Source: Adiantum capillus-veneris (Eukaryota > Streptophyta > Polypodiopsida > Polypodiales > Pteridaceae). From it: 64,000 nt of DNA. The translations under genes and the position numbers were made by a program. The notes below the pieces were generated by a model. The model was not told the DNA's origin. It searched no databases and saw only the letters and a list, made by a program, of their open reading frames with translations. The first letter of the stretch is position 1, and each line of letters begins with the position of its first letter. Positions 21,795-31,900 of this stretch are shown here, one piece after another. Where the stretch lies: the NCBI GenBank assembly GCA_014529385.2, contig CM043971.1, positions 85,490,340 through 85,554,339 on the forward strand, in the 5' to 3' direction.

Positions 21795-22273
21795 TGTAAG
21801 GTTTCCAGTTTTTGAAACCTTAAAGGTTGTATAAGCTTAATCAAACTGATATGATTATTGAAAAAGTAATGTAGAATTGTCCGACCATGGCAAATATTGG
21901 TATTTTTGGAATCTTAAGCACAGAAAACCCCGGGCTAGAAATTTTCAGAATTGAATTCCGATAAAAACTGGCATACTTATGACCCCTGGAAGTTTACACT
22001 GTGAATTGAGTAAAATAGAAAAATTGAAGGGTTACAGTAATCATTTAAGCATAGACTTTATTAAAGGTCTCCCAGATATTTACCAATTAAGCAAAAATAG
22101 GTCAAATTATAGAAAAATTGACATTTTAAAAGCTAGCAGGTAATGGGAGGGTTATCACTGACCTGCCAGGGACTCATGTAGCAGCAGGGGTCGTTTTTTG
22201 ACTTGCTGGGGGCTGCTTGAACTTCAAGCAACTGCCTTTTTCAGCCGGTGAGAGCTTATGAGTGCCAGAAATC

Positions 22274-22281
22274 TATAAATA
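22274..22281 (+). promoter_or_regulatory. Predicted TATA box of LTR C
   Basis: TATAAATA as in the other two LTRs. From here transcription would run into Copia-A1 leader DNA. Confidence 0.68.
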
Positions 22282-22723
22282 GGACCCGTAGCTTCACATT
22301 TTACACAGACTCGGAGCCTTGCTACTCTCTCTCTCATTTAGAAAGAACACTACGCAGAAATCATTAGAGATTAATCTCTAATTGATTAACCCTAACTGTA
22401 ATTATCCTAATCCTTCTTAATTAGCAAGGTTAGATTAAGATATATTGTTAATAAATCAAAGATTAGTCCTATGCATGCTCCTTAAACCTCTTTAAATTAA
22501 TTAATCTCTGCTGATTATTGTAATTAAGCTTAGTAATATTAAGCTAATTAATTATCCTATCATATTATGGTTGAAATTACCCAAATTAACCATGAATTAA
22601 TGATAAATATATTAATTTAGCTTAGATTAAGATGAGGTAATTATTAGAGTTGCATTAGACAGTCATTACGCTAGGAAAATTATCCTATAATTTTCTGATT
22701 AATTTTCCTAATTAATTAGGCAG

Positions 22724-24388
22724 AATTACTCTGTTTTTTGAGCTATTTAAATAGGGGAAATTAGTAAATTCATTTCAATTGCTATAATATATTTATCAGT
22801 GGTTAATTGGGTGTTACGAAACCCGTGATAATTCGGACAAGCTCAGATAATGAATCTCGATAATTAATTATGTAGAATTCCTCGGTTTTTTGAGCTATTT
22901 AAATAGGGGAAATTAGTAAAGTGATTTCAATTGCTATAATATATTTATCAGTGGTTAATTGGATGTTAAGGAACCCATGATAATTAGGAAAAGCTCAGAT
23001 AATGAATCTAGCTAATTAAGTATGCAGAATTACTCTGTTTTTTGAGATATTTAAATAGGAGAAATTAGTAAATTGATTTCAATTGCTATCATATATTTAT
23101 CAGTGATTATTTGGGTGTTACGAAACCCGTGAAAATTAGCACAAGCTCAGATAAGGAATCTAGCTAATTAATTTTGCAGAATTACTCTACTGTTTGAGAT
23201 ATTTAAATAGGGGAAATTAGTAAATTGATTTCAATTGCTATAATATATTTATCAATGGTTAATTGGGTGTTAAAGAACCTGTGATAATTAGAAAAAGTTC
23301 AGATAATGAATCTAGCTAATTAATAATGCAGAATTACTCTATTTTTTGAACTATTTAAATAGGGAAAATTAGTAAATTGATTTAAATTGCTATAATATAT
23401 TTTTCAGTGGTTAATTGGGTGTTAAGGAACCCGTGATAATTAGGAAAATTTCAGATAATGAATCTAGCTAATTAATTAGGTAGAATTACTCTGTTTTTTG
23501 ACCAATTTACATAGGGGAAATTAGTAAATTGATTTCAATTGTTGTGATACATTTATCAGTGGTTAACTAGGTGTTAAGAAACCTGTGATAATTAGGAGAA
23601 GCTCAGAAAATTCTAATTTTCTTAGTGGAATTACGCTGTTTTTAGTAGTAAATTAAAGGAGGAAATTAGTAAATTATGTGCTATAATTACATGCTATTTT
23701 TAAATGCTGTATTATAGGGTAAAGAGGCCGTGATAATTATGCCAAGGGTAGAAAAGTAGTATAGATATTTATCTAAGTCAAATTATACTAATTCTAGCTA
23801 AAAAGTAAAGAGGGAAATTAGTAAATCGTGCACTATAATTACATGCTATTTATCAGAGCTGTATTATAGGGGCAAGAGGCTGTGATAATTATTCCAAGGT
23901 TAGAAAAGTAGTATAGATATTTATTTAAGTCAAATTATACCATTTCTAGCTAAAAAGTAAAGGGGAAAATTAGTAAATCACGTGGTATAATTACATGCTA
24001 TTTATCAGAGCTGTATTATAGGGTCAAGAGGCCATGATAATTATTTCAAGGTTAGAAAAGTAGTATAGATATTTATCTAAGTCAAATTACACTTTTTTTA
24101 GCTAAAAACTAAAGAGGGAATTTAGTAAATCATGATATATGATTACATGCTATTGATCAAAGCTATATTATAGGGTAAAGAGGCCGTGATAATTATGCCA
24201 AGGTTAGCAAAGTAGTATAGATATTTATCCAAGTCAAATTACACGATTTCTACCTAAAAAGAAAAAGCGGAAATTAGTAAATCATGTGCTATAATTACAT
24301 GCTATTTATCAAAGATGTATTATAGGATACAAAGACCGTGATAATTATGCCAAGGTTAGAAAAATAGTATAGATATTTATCTAAGTCA
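22724..24388. repeat. 152-bp tandem array, 11 units (LTR C)
   Basis: Unit starts are 22724, 22876, 23028, 23180, 23332, 23484, 23629, 23781, 23933, 24085 and 24237, ending at 24389. All steps are 152 bp except one of 145 bp (23484), which carries the 7-bp deletion shared with LTR B. Confidence 0.92.
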
Positions 24389-24966
24389 AATTATCTAAAT
24401 TTTAGCTAAAAATTGAAGTTGAAAATTATATAATTAAGTTAGAAAATGATAAGATAATTACCAGAGGTCAAAATTATCCTCATCTACTTGTGGTAATTAT
24501 ACCATAGTTAAGTGGTGAGGTAGAAAATTATAATTGACCAAAAGTTCTATTTTTAGCGAATGATTAATTAAAATAAATAGACCTTGCGGTCAAAAGTTTT
24601 TAGGAAAATTATAGTAAGTATAGACCTATGATATCAAGTTGAGGAAATGAAATCTTTAAGAGAAATTAAATACAATAAATATTAAGCCCAAAATAAGTAA
24701 ATTATTAGCTTAAAAGTTGATAGGAAAATTAGGAAAAAGATATAGAAAATTATAAGAATGTTCTGAGAGCTTAGAAAACCCTTAGAGAAGCGGTGAAAGA
24801 AGTTATCATGCTTATATAGACAAATAAGAAATTACTAGGTCAAGAATTTATCAAATAAGACTATAAATTTAACCTTGGATGGGCTACGGTTGAATATAAA
24901 GGCTAAGTCTAGATTTTGATTTATTTACCTAATGATTAAACGTCCTTTTTAAACGGATAAGAAGTT

Positions 24967-25152
24967 ATGGCACCAAAAAGAACCCGAGAAAATCCTACAT
25001 CTGATGATGAGGAAGTAGCTTCAAAACAAACTAGAGCGTCGCACGATGACGAAGCCGGGCCTAGTGGTAGGCCTACGGAGGAGAGTCTTCAGGCGCTAGT
25101 GCAGCAGCCGATGGCCAATCAATCCCAGGTGGGTGTCCCATTATTCAATTAA
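24967..25152 (+). CDS. Small ORF inside LTR C (61 aa), unknown
   Basis: Same peptide start as in LTR A (MAPKRTRENPTSDDEEVASK), ending ...QPMANQSQVGVPLFN. A splice-donor-like CAG/GTGGGT at 25126-25132 sits where LTR A loses similarity. It could be a first coding exon of the L gag or a chance frame. No family was recognised. Confidence 0.38.
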   Translation: MAPKRTRENPTSDDEEVASKQTRASHDDEAGPSGRPTEESLQALVQQPMANQSQVGVPLFN

Positions 25153-26236
25153 GTCTTTAATTAGTTTAAGTTATTTTATAAATTAACATTGCATACGTAA
25201 GAAGGATAAATTGACTCAAAACGGAAGGTAACTTCCAACGTGCATTTATTTATAAGGTAGGAAAGAATTGTTTGGGTTAAAACTGGTTGAATTAGGAAAG
25301 ATATGTTTGATCATCCTTAAGACAGCTTGTCTCAAGACACCTCCGACTCCTTGATATAAATTGATGATAATGATTGGCTTTCTAGCCACGGTTAAGTCGG
25401 TTACCCCCATGAACGATGAGTTTCTACTCCGTGTCATGTCTTGATGTTTCTACATAAGTTAGGATACCGTTTTTTTTAATCCTAGGGGAGCCGCCCGGTT
25501 GTATGGGCAACTGGTTTGGTGTATGGACCCGGAACCTTGGGTGGGGGTTTATCCACTCCGGATTTGAATAAGGAATGGGTGCCGTTTTTTCACCCTTAGG
25601 TGGTCTTGAGACAAGAAGAGTACTGGTCATGGTTATTATGGATAATGTTTTGATTGACAGTACCCTGTCTTAAGTTTAAAGATGTTTGTTTTCTGAAAGA
25701 ATGCTTTCAATGATGTCTTCAAGGAATTACTGTGACGGAACGTTAAAAGAACCATTAATTTAAATGTTAAAACAATGTAATAATAAGATAAATGAATCTT
25801 GTGTGAGTGCGGGGTGGTAAGTGGGGATTGACTAAGGTTGTCAATCATGGAAGGGTGGACCTGATTAGTCAGGTAACTATCCATTCCCGTGCAGTAAAAC
25901 GTTTTAGAAACTTCTCACTTGGAAGAGGAATCCAACGGCTGTGCCCTCACATATGTTAGGGGGAAAAAAGCGTTGGCTAAGGAAACCATAATCTGAGTGA
26001 TGAAGTTATAGGGCCTAAATAAGAATTTTTTTTTGTAGGTTGTTTGAATACATTGTCCCGTTTCCGCTGGGAGACAGGACTGGGTCTGCTTCTAGGGCTA
26101 TAGACCCAAGCCATTGTCAATGGTAAAGGTCTATTCCTTGGATTTTTCTTGTTTAGAGACTCCGATTTTTATCAGACCTAGAGACCTGTCAAGGATCCCA
26201 TCCCGATCTTGGTATAGGCGGGTTGGGGACCTTACA

Positions 26237-26241
26237 GTGTA
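26237..26241. repeat. Target site duplication of element L, right copy
   Basis: GTGTA, matching 859-863. Confidence 0.93.
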
Positions 26242-26357
26242 CTTCACTTTGGAGACCTGTTCAGAAACTTGTACGAAAAACCCCTAAAATTGGTCGTGGA
26301 TTGCGAACGAAGGGATTGTGATGCTCTTGCTCTCTTAGCCTCTCTTGCCTGCACCAG
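26242..26357 (-). other. Copia-A1 untranslated leader, right piece
   Basis: Colinear with 33383-33505 of Copia-A2, continuing the leader broken at 863. Confidence 0.88.
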
Positions 26358-26713
26358 GCTCTGATACCATGTAAAGAAAGAGGATGCAAGAGAGCTAGAG
26401 AAGACAAACACAAAATACACAGAGATGGAAATCTTCTTCTTCTACACACGGAAAAGAGAGTACAAAATGACTAAGTGCTAAAACTGAAAAGTAGCACATA
26501 TGTACATGCGGTCACTAAGTGTGAACTCACTAGAAGCGTACTAGGCTGGCACTATAAGTGTAGTCCAGCTGTAGAATCACTGGTAGAGATCCTCTCTTGC
26601 CTGCACCAGGCTCTGATACCATGTAAAGAAAGAGGATGCAAGAGAGCTAGAGAAGACAAACACAAAATACACAGAGATGTAGCCTCTCTTGCCTGCACCA
26701 GGCTCTGATACCA
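26358..26713 (-). repeat. Triplicated primer-site/LTR-edge block of Copia-A1
   Basis: The primer-site complement GCTCTGATACCA occurs three times (26358-26369, 26610-26621, 26702-26713). Each is preceded by CCTCTCTTGCCTGCACCAG and followed directly by the LTR edge TGTAAAGAAAGAGG. The first is followed by about 225 bp of LTR and the second by about 60 bp, and the third begins the full LTR. Junctions fall at CCTC (26591-26594) and near GATG (26677-26681), giving short homologies that fit template switching or slippage. Confidence 0.88.
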
Positions 26714-27034
26714 TGTAAAGAAAGAGGATGCAAGAGAGCTAGAGAAGACAAACACAAAATACACAGAGATGGAAATCTTCTTCTTCTACACACGGAAAAG
26801 AGAGTACAAAATGACTAAGTGCTAAAACTGAAAAGTAGCACATATGTACATGCGGTCACTAAGTGTGAACTCACTAGAAGCGTACTAGGCTGGCACTATA
26901 AGTGTAGTCCAGCTGTAGAATCACTGGCAGAGATCCTCCGTGTCGGTCACATAACGCGCCAGTGAGTAAATGCCGTAAGCGGTCAAGACCCGTAGTGGAT
27001 GTCAGCTCAAGATGTAGAGCTCGACATCTCAACA
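26714..27034 (-). repeat. Copia-A1 5' LTR
   Basis: 321 bp, TGTAAAG...TCTCAACA on the plus strand, the homologue of the 322-bp LTRs of copies A2 and A3. It is the right-hand end of the element. Confidence 0.9.
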
Positions 27035-27140
27035 ATACTTTGTCTTGAACCTTAGGGGGCAGAAGCAAGACAGCGTGGCTAACATGAATAAATGGCAGAG
27101 ATTAGACTTGAGGTATTTCAGCGGGATGTCACTGCCACAA
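27035..27140. other. Start of non-element island, no gene seen
   Basis: The 27035-28584 island lies between Copia-A1 and Copia-A2 and resembles none of the elements here. This first stretch shows nothing recognisable. Confidence 0.5.
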
Positions 27141-27341
27141 ACCCATGAGTCAATACCGAGTGAGTGGGGCAGCTATCGAATTCCATCCGCCACTGACTTG
27201 CTTGGTATTGACCCATGTCTTAACGGTAGTTCCATTATAAAGAAAAACTTGACGAGCGCAAAGACATGGGTCAATACCGAACGTGTAGTACCATTATCCA
27301 ATTCCATAAGCCATTGTCTTGCTTGGTATTGACCCATGTCT
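27141..27341. repeat. Two 80-bp hairpin repeats
   Basis: Two units of 80 bp (27141-27220 and 27262-27341) share outer arms. In unit 2 the arms are a perfect 17-bp inverted repeat (AGACATGGGTCAATACC and its complement). Unit 1 has one mismatch and pairs further inwards around a central GAATTC. The middles are related but diverged (GAATTCCAT..GCCA). This could be a tiny MITE/foldback pair or small-RNA hairpins. Confidence 0.75.
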
Positions 27342-27392
27342 CGGTAGAGACCCATTTAATGAACCAAGCGTGACTTTTAAAGAGCATGAGAA

Positions 27393-27902
27393 TTACCATA
27401 AAGCAACGTTGACGACCTCATTTTTTGCGTTGGATTTGGTGAAACTGCGCATGCACAGGAAGTTTTGATGATCGAGGTTGAAAATGCAAGCCTCCTCTGA
27501 CCTTCCAGGCAGCAGTATCTGTGCATTCAGAGGCGCTGAGCTGAACAGAAATCTCAAATCCTCTTCATTCTCTTCGTTGATTTGCTCTAAAATAATTGAC
27601 TCATCTGATACATTGGATGGCCCTTGTGATGCAGAGCCTTGCCCTTTCCTTTCTTGAGTTGGCTCCCTGGCTGCCTCAGGCTCCTCCCTAATAGCCGTAG
27701 GGTCCTCCCTAGCATGCACAGGCTCCGGATCATTTTCCTTCAATATTGGTTCCTCCATAGATGCCTCAGGGTCCACCCTGGCCTGCTCTTGCCCCTCATC
27801 ATCCCTTACTGGCTGCGAATCCTCCATTACTTGCTCATTTTGGTGTCTAGCTGGATCCTCAATAACTGTCTCTGTTTCTTCCATGACTGCCTCGGGGTCC
27901 AT
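27393..27902 (-). CDS. Acidic, low-complexity ORF (169 aa), unknown
   Basis: Starts at an ATG (MDPEAVMEETETVIEDPARH). The first ~110 residues are Glu/Asp/Pro/Arg-rich with imperfect repeats of the type REDPxAxxEEPExx. The last ~55 are less biased (LLPGRSEEACIFNLDHQNFL). It lies on the same strand and just downstream of the H3-like pseudogene. No domain recognised. It may be an exon fragment of a decayed gene or chance in biased DNA. Confidence 0.35.
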   Translation of the reverse strand: MDPEAVMEETETVIEDPARHQNEQVMEDSQPVRDDEGQEQARVDPEASMEEPILKENDPEPVHAREDPTAIREEPEAAREPTQERKGQGSASQGPSNVSDESIILEQINEENEEDLRFLFSSAPLNAQILLPGRSEEACIFNLDHQNFLCMRSFTKSNAKNEVVNVALW

Positions 27903-28079
27903 TCTGGCTATCTCAGCCTGCCTATCTGTGTCGTTTCTATCGACCCGTGATCGGGTCCTTCTGCTGTTTGTTTCAGCCCTAGACGGCTCTGTCTGTTATG
28001 CACGAGGATGGAGAGGGGGGATGTTGAGAATATCCATGGTTCTACTATCCCGGATAGGCACTGGCTGAAGCAGCCCATC

Positions 28080-28441
28080 TTAGCGGAAACGCAGCCTCCG
28101 AAGAGTATCAAAATCCCGCGGCATGATAGTAACGCGGTGTGCATGGGCAGCCAGGATATATCCATCGTCGTCACTGAAGAATTCAACGAGGTAGTCTTCT
28201 GCAATTTCTTGAAGGCAGAGTAGTGCACTGCTGGCCCATCGCATGCCGAATCTCCACTGCTTGCAGATCTCCCGCACTACTTATTACTGGAAAGGGAGAC
28301 GTGAAATAGCAGGTTGAACGTGTCATTCTATCTTGTGCAGCTCTTGCAGTACACCTCTGTGTGCCTCATATCAGCGTCTTCTTGCTTGAGCATTCAAAGA
28401 TTCACCTGTTGCCCTCTAGCCATGGCCTTTACACGAGGCAT
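28080..28441 (-). pseudogene. Histone H3-like (possibly CENH3-related) pseudogene
   Basis: On the minus strand one frame from about 28375 to the TAA at 28080 follows the H3 histone fold in order. RGVLQELHKIE aligns with the alpha-N helix. Then come ISRLPFQ, VVREI, and RWASSALLCLQEIAEDYLVEFF for alpha-2. AAHAHRVTIMPRDFDTLRRL follows for alpha-3. There are stops after RRR, after HKIE and two after LPFQ. No ATG exists in this frame. In another frame an ATG at 28441 starts MPRVKAMARGQQ, which could be a tail remnant. RW before alpha-2, AEDYLV and RDF..LRRL recall plant CENH3, while LPFQ and TIMP recall canonical H3. The H3 family call is firm and the CENH3 affinity tentative. Confidence 0.8.
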
Positions 28442-28584
28442 CTCTACAAATAGCATAACACCAAAATACAATTCATTTGTCAACACAAGGGACTTCAGAT
28501 TTCAGAAGGTGTGAAAGGGAGAGAAAAAGAATAACTGATGCAACTGACTCTGGCAATCGCCGTAATCATCAATTAATTGATTAA

Positions 28585-28906
28585 TGTAAAGAATGAGGAT
28601 GCAAGAGAGCTACACAAGACAAGCACAAAGCACACAGAGATGGAAAGCTTCTTCTTCTTCTTCACAGAAAAGAGAGTACAAAATGACTAAGTGCTAAAGC
28701 TGAAAAGTAGCACATATGTACATGCGGTCACTAAGTGTGAACTCGCTAGAAGCGTACTAGGCTGGCACTATGAGTGTAGTCCAGCTGTAGAATCACTGGC
28801 AGAGATCCTCCATGTCGGTCACCTAACGCGCCAGTGAGTAAATGCCGTAAGCGGCCAAGACCCGTAGTGGATGCCAACTCAAGGTGTAGAGCTCGACATC
28901 TCAACA
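28585..28906 (-). repeat. Copia-A2 3' LTR
   Basis: 322 bp, TGTAAAG...TCTCAACA on the plus strand. The minus-strand purine tract GAGGGGGAG abuts it at 28907. Confidence 0.95.
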
Positions 28907-28914
28907 CTCCCCCT

Positions 28915-31900
28915 CTAGCTCTGCATATCGTAGAGTCCAAGCATAGTCCGAAAACGTCGAAGCTTCTCAGCTCCGAGGGCCTTGGTAAAGATATCCGCTA
29001 TCTGCTCCTCTGTGCTGACGTAGACCAAGTCAATGTCGCCCGCCAACACTCGCTCTCGAACGTAGTGGTAATGGACCTCTATGTGTTTGGTCCTGGCATG
29101 GAACACTGGGTTCCTAGCCAATTGCATGCTGCTGAGGTTGTCACAATGGATGAAAATCTGCTGGTCCACCTGCACTCCCAAGTCCTCAAGTAATGTGCGT
29201 AGCCAAGCTACCTCGCACGCCGCAACTGCTGCACCTCTGTACTCGGCCTCTGTGCTCGATAAAGCAACCGTAGGCTGCTTTTTGCTGCTCCAAGTAACAG
29301 CAGCACTCCCAAAAGAGAACATGAAGCCACTCGTAGATCTCCTATCAACAATGCTACCTGCCCAATCTGCATCTGTATACCCATACAATGCTAATGGTGC
29401 ATCTGCTGCATAGAACAATGCGTAGTCAAGAGTACCTTGCACATACCTAAGTGTGCGTCGTACTCCATCCAAATGTGGCTTCCTCGGAAGTTGCATGAAC
29501 TGACTCTCCAAGCCTACTGTGTAGCTCAAGTCTGGCCTCGTGATAGTCAAGTAGATTAGACTACCCACAATCTTCCTGTACATGTTGACATCCTCAACAA
29601 CATCACCCTTCTCTGCACTCAGCTTTGCATTCACATCCAAGGGAATAGAAATTGGCTTACAATCATCCATACCATACTTTGACAACATGTCCAAAGCATA
29701 CTGTCTTTGTGATAGCCATACACCCTTTGGAGTCCTGATCACTTCAATGCCAAGAAAGTAGCGCAACTCGCCTAAATCTTTCATTTCAAACTCCTGTTTG
29801 AGAAGACCCTTCACATGGTCAATCTCCATAGCATTGTCACCAACAATAATAAGGTCATCTACATATATGGTAATGACCACAATCCCCACATCACTCTCAC
29901 GTACATAGAGTGAATGATCAGCATGAGCTCTCCTAAAACCAATACTGACAAGATACTTGGCAATCCTGTCATACCATGCTCTAGAGCCCTGCTTCAAACC
30001 ATACAAAGCTTTGAGAAGTCTGCATACATAATCTGGGTAACCTGGATCGACATAACCAGGTGGCTGATCCATATACACTTCCTCTTGCAACTCACCATTC
30101 AAGAAGGCATTCTTTACATCCATTTGATGCATAATCCATCCTCTAGATGCAGCCACTGCTATGACAGCTCTCACTGTCGTCATCTTTGCCACTGGAGCAA
30201 AGGTCTCCTCATAGTCTATGCCATATGTCTGTGCATAACCCTTTGCGACCAGCCTTGCCTTGTGACGCTCAATGTTACCATCAGCCTTATGCTTGGTTTT
30301 ATACACCCATTTGCAGCCAATAGCTTTCTTGCCACTTGGCAATGGCACCAACTCCCATGTGTCATTTGCTTCCAATGCAGCCATCTCTTCATTCATTGCA
30401 TCATCCCAATGCACATTTCCAACTGCATCCTCAAAACATGTGGGCTCCACATCCTGTATCACCTTAGCCATGTAGGCTTGGTGATGCGCTAGATACCCAT
30501 CATAAGTCAATTTTTGAACTGGATTTCTGACTCTATTAGATCTGCGCGGTCCTGGGTCGCTCCTTTGCCCTCTAGAATCTTCTTGTACTTTCCTTACACC
30601 AGGTGTCCTGGCAGCCGGAATTCCAAATTCCTCATCAAGACTTTGTTCAGAACCATCTGAATCCATGTCTACATGTGAAAAACCTGATGATGCATCAACC
30701 ATAAAGGGAGGTTCATCAACCTTTTCCTTTCCTTTTCGTGATACATTCCCTGTACCTGTTGGTGGAGTAACCTGCGTACGTAGTCTACCATTCCATGGTT
30801 TCTCAACAGAGCCACGAGAAGAGGACTCTTGTGGTCCACTCAAAACCTGTGACTGTGGCCTCACATTTTGTACAACCACATCATCTTTTACATCAGCCCC
30901 AATAGTGCCATGTGCATTACTGTACCAGCTGCTCATCTCATCAAAGACTACATCTCTGCTCACTCGTAATTCTCGTGTAGTAGGATTGTAGCACCTGTAC
31001 CCCTTTTGTTCAAGGGAATATCCCACAAGAATACATTTCTCTGCTTTAGGATCCAATTTCCTACGCAACTCATCTGGTACATGCACGTAAGCTATGCAGC
31101 CAAACACTTTCAAGTGTGCCAAATCAGGCTTTGTACCTGTAAACTTTTCCTCAGGTGTTACATCATGCACCGCAGCTGTAGGTGTCCTGTTCATAATGTA
31201 CACAGCTGTATTTACAGCTTCAGCCCAGAAATGATGAGGCATGTTCTTCTCATTCATCAATGCACGTGCAACCTCTGCAATGTGCCTGTTTTTCCTTTCT
31301 GCGACCCCATTCTGCTGTGGAGTATATCTGCACGTAAACTGCCTGTGTATACCATGCATTCGCAGAAAATCTGAAAAATCATTGGAGAAGTACTCTCCCC
31401 CTCCATCTGACCTCAATGTCTTGATTTGCATATCTGTCTCCTTCTCAATCATGACTTTGAAGTCTTGAAAGTGACCAAACACTTCACTTTTGTTACGCAT
31501 GAAGTAGACCCATACTTTCCTTGTATGGTCATCAATGAAAGAGACATAATACCTGCAACCATGTATACTTGCAGTATCGGTTGGACCCCAAACATCTGTG
31601 TGCACCACCTCAAGTGGCTTTTTACATACATTGCGCTCATGTGGAAATGAGCCCTTTGACTGTTTTCCAAACTGGCATGCTGCACACACTTTATGCATAC
31701 CATCCACCTTGAATTTGGGCAAACCTTTTACAATCTGTTTTGATTGCATGCTGCGCAATCTCTGCTCATTGACATGGCCAATGCGTTTGTGCCAAATGTC
31801 AACATCAGCCACAACACCTATGCCCTGTGCAAATAATGCAGCTTTTACCTCAGGCATGTCTACATTCAGCGTAAACATTCTGCCCACACATTTTCCCTCT

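Larger units (their letters stand above)
864..26236 (+). mobile_element. Element L: giant-LTR, gag-only retrotransposon in tandem (LTR-int-LTR-int-LTR)
   Basis: Three long direct repeats (864-5154, 12145-16293, 21795-26236) each begin TGTAAGG and end TTACA. The first two are each followed after 2 nt by TGGTATCAGAGC, an initiator-tRNA primer site. Two internal domains (about 1.8 kb each without later insertions) carry the same gypsy-type gag remnant and no recognisable pol. One 5-bp target duplication flanks the whole. The simplest reading is a single insertion followed by unequal LTR-LTR recombination. Copia-B and Copia-N then entered different sites in the two internal copies. A large non-autonomous (LARD-like) type fits best, although its LTRs are larger than its coding part. 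Confidence 0.92.
21795..26236 (+). repeat. Element L LTR C (4442 bp)
   Basis: It starts TGTAAGG and ends CCTTACA, a perfect 7-bp terminal inverted repeat. It holds 11 array units and an intact-start LTR ORF. A 12-bp segment (TACAAGATATTT) present in A and B is missing near 22080. The target duplication GTGTA follows at 26237-26241. Confidence 0.92.
1..27034 (-). mobile_element. Copia-A copy A1 (partial, split by element L)
   Basis: The outer element of the left third lies on the minus strand and enters from the left edge. Positions 1-863 match the gag 5' part and leader of Copia-A2 (compare 32520-33380). Positions 26242-26357 continue the same leader, followed by the primer site and LTR that end at 27034. 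Element L sits exactly inside the leader, so A1 is older than L. Pol and the other LTR would lie left of the window, so its own target duplication cannot be tested. Its gag carries stop codons, so it is a relic. Confidence 0.9.

Noticed and set aside
29914-30492. 192-codon plus-strand ORF (and similar at 41893-42639 on minus)
   Set aside because: They are antisense shadows of the copia RT coding region and recur in both Copia-A copies for that reason.
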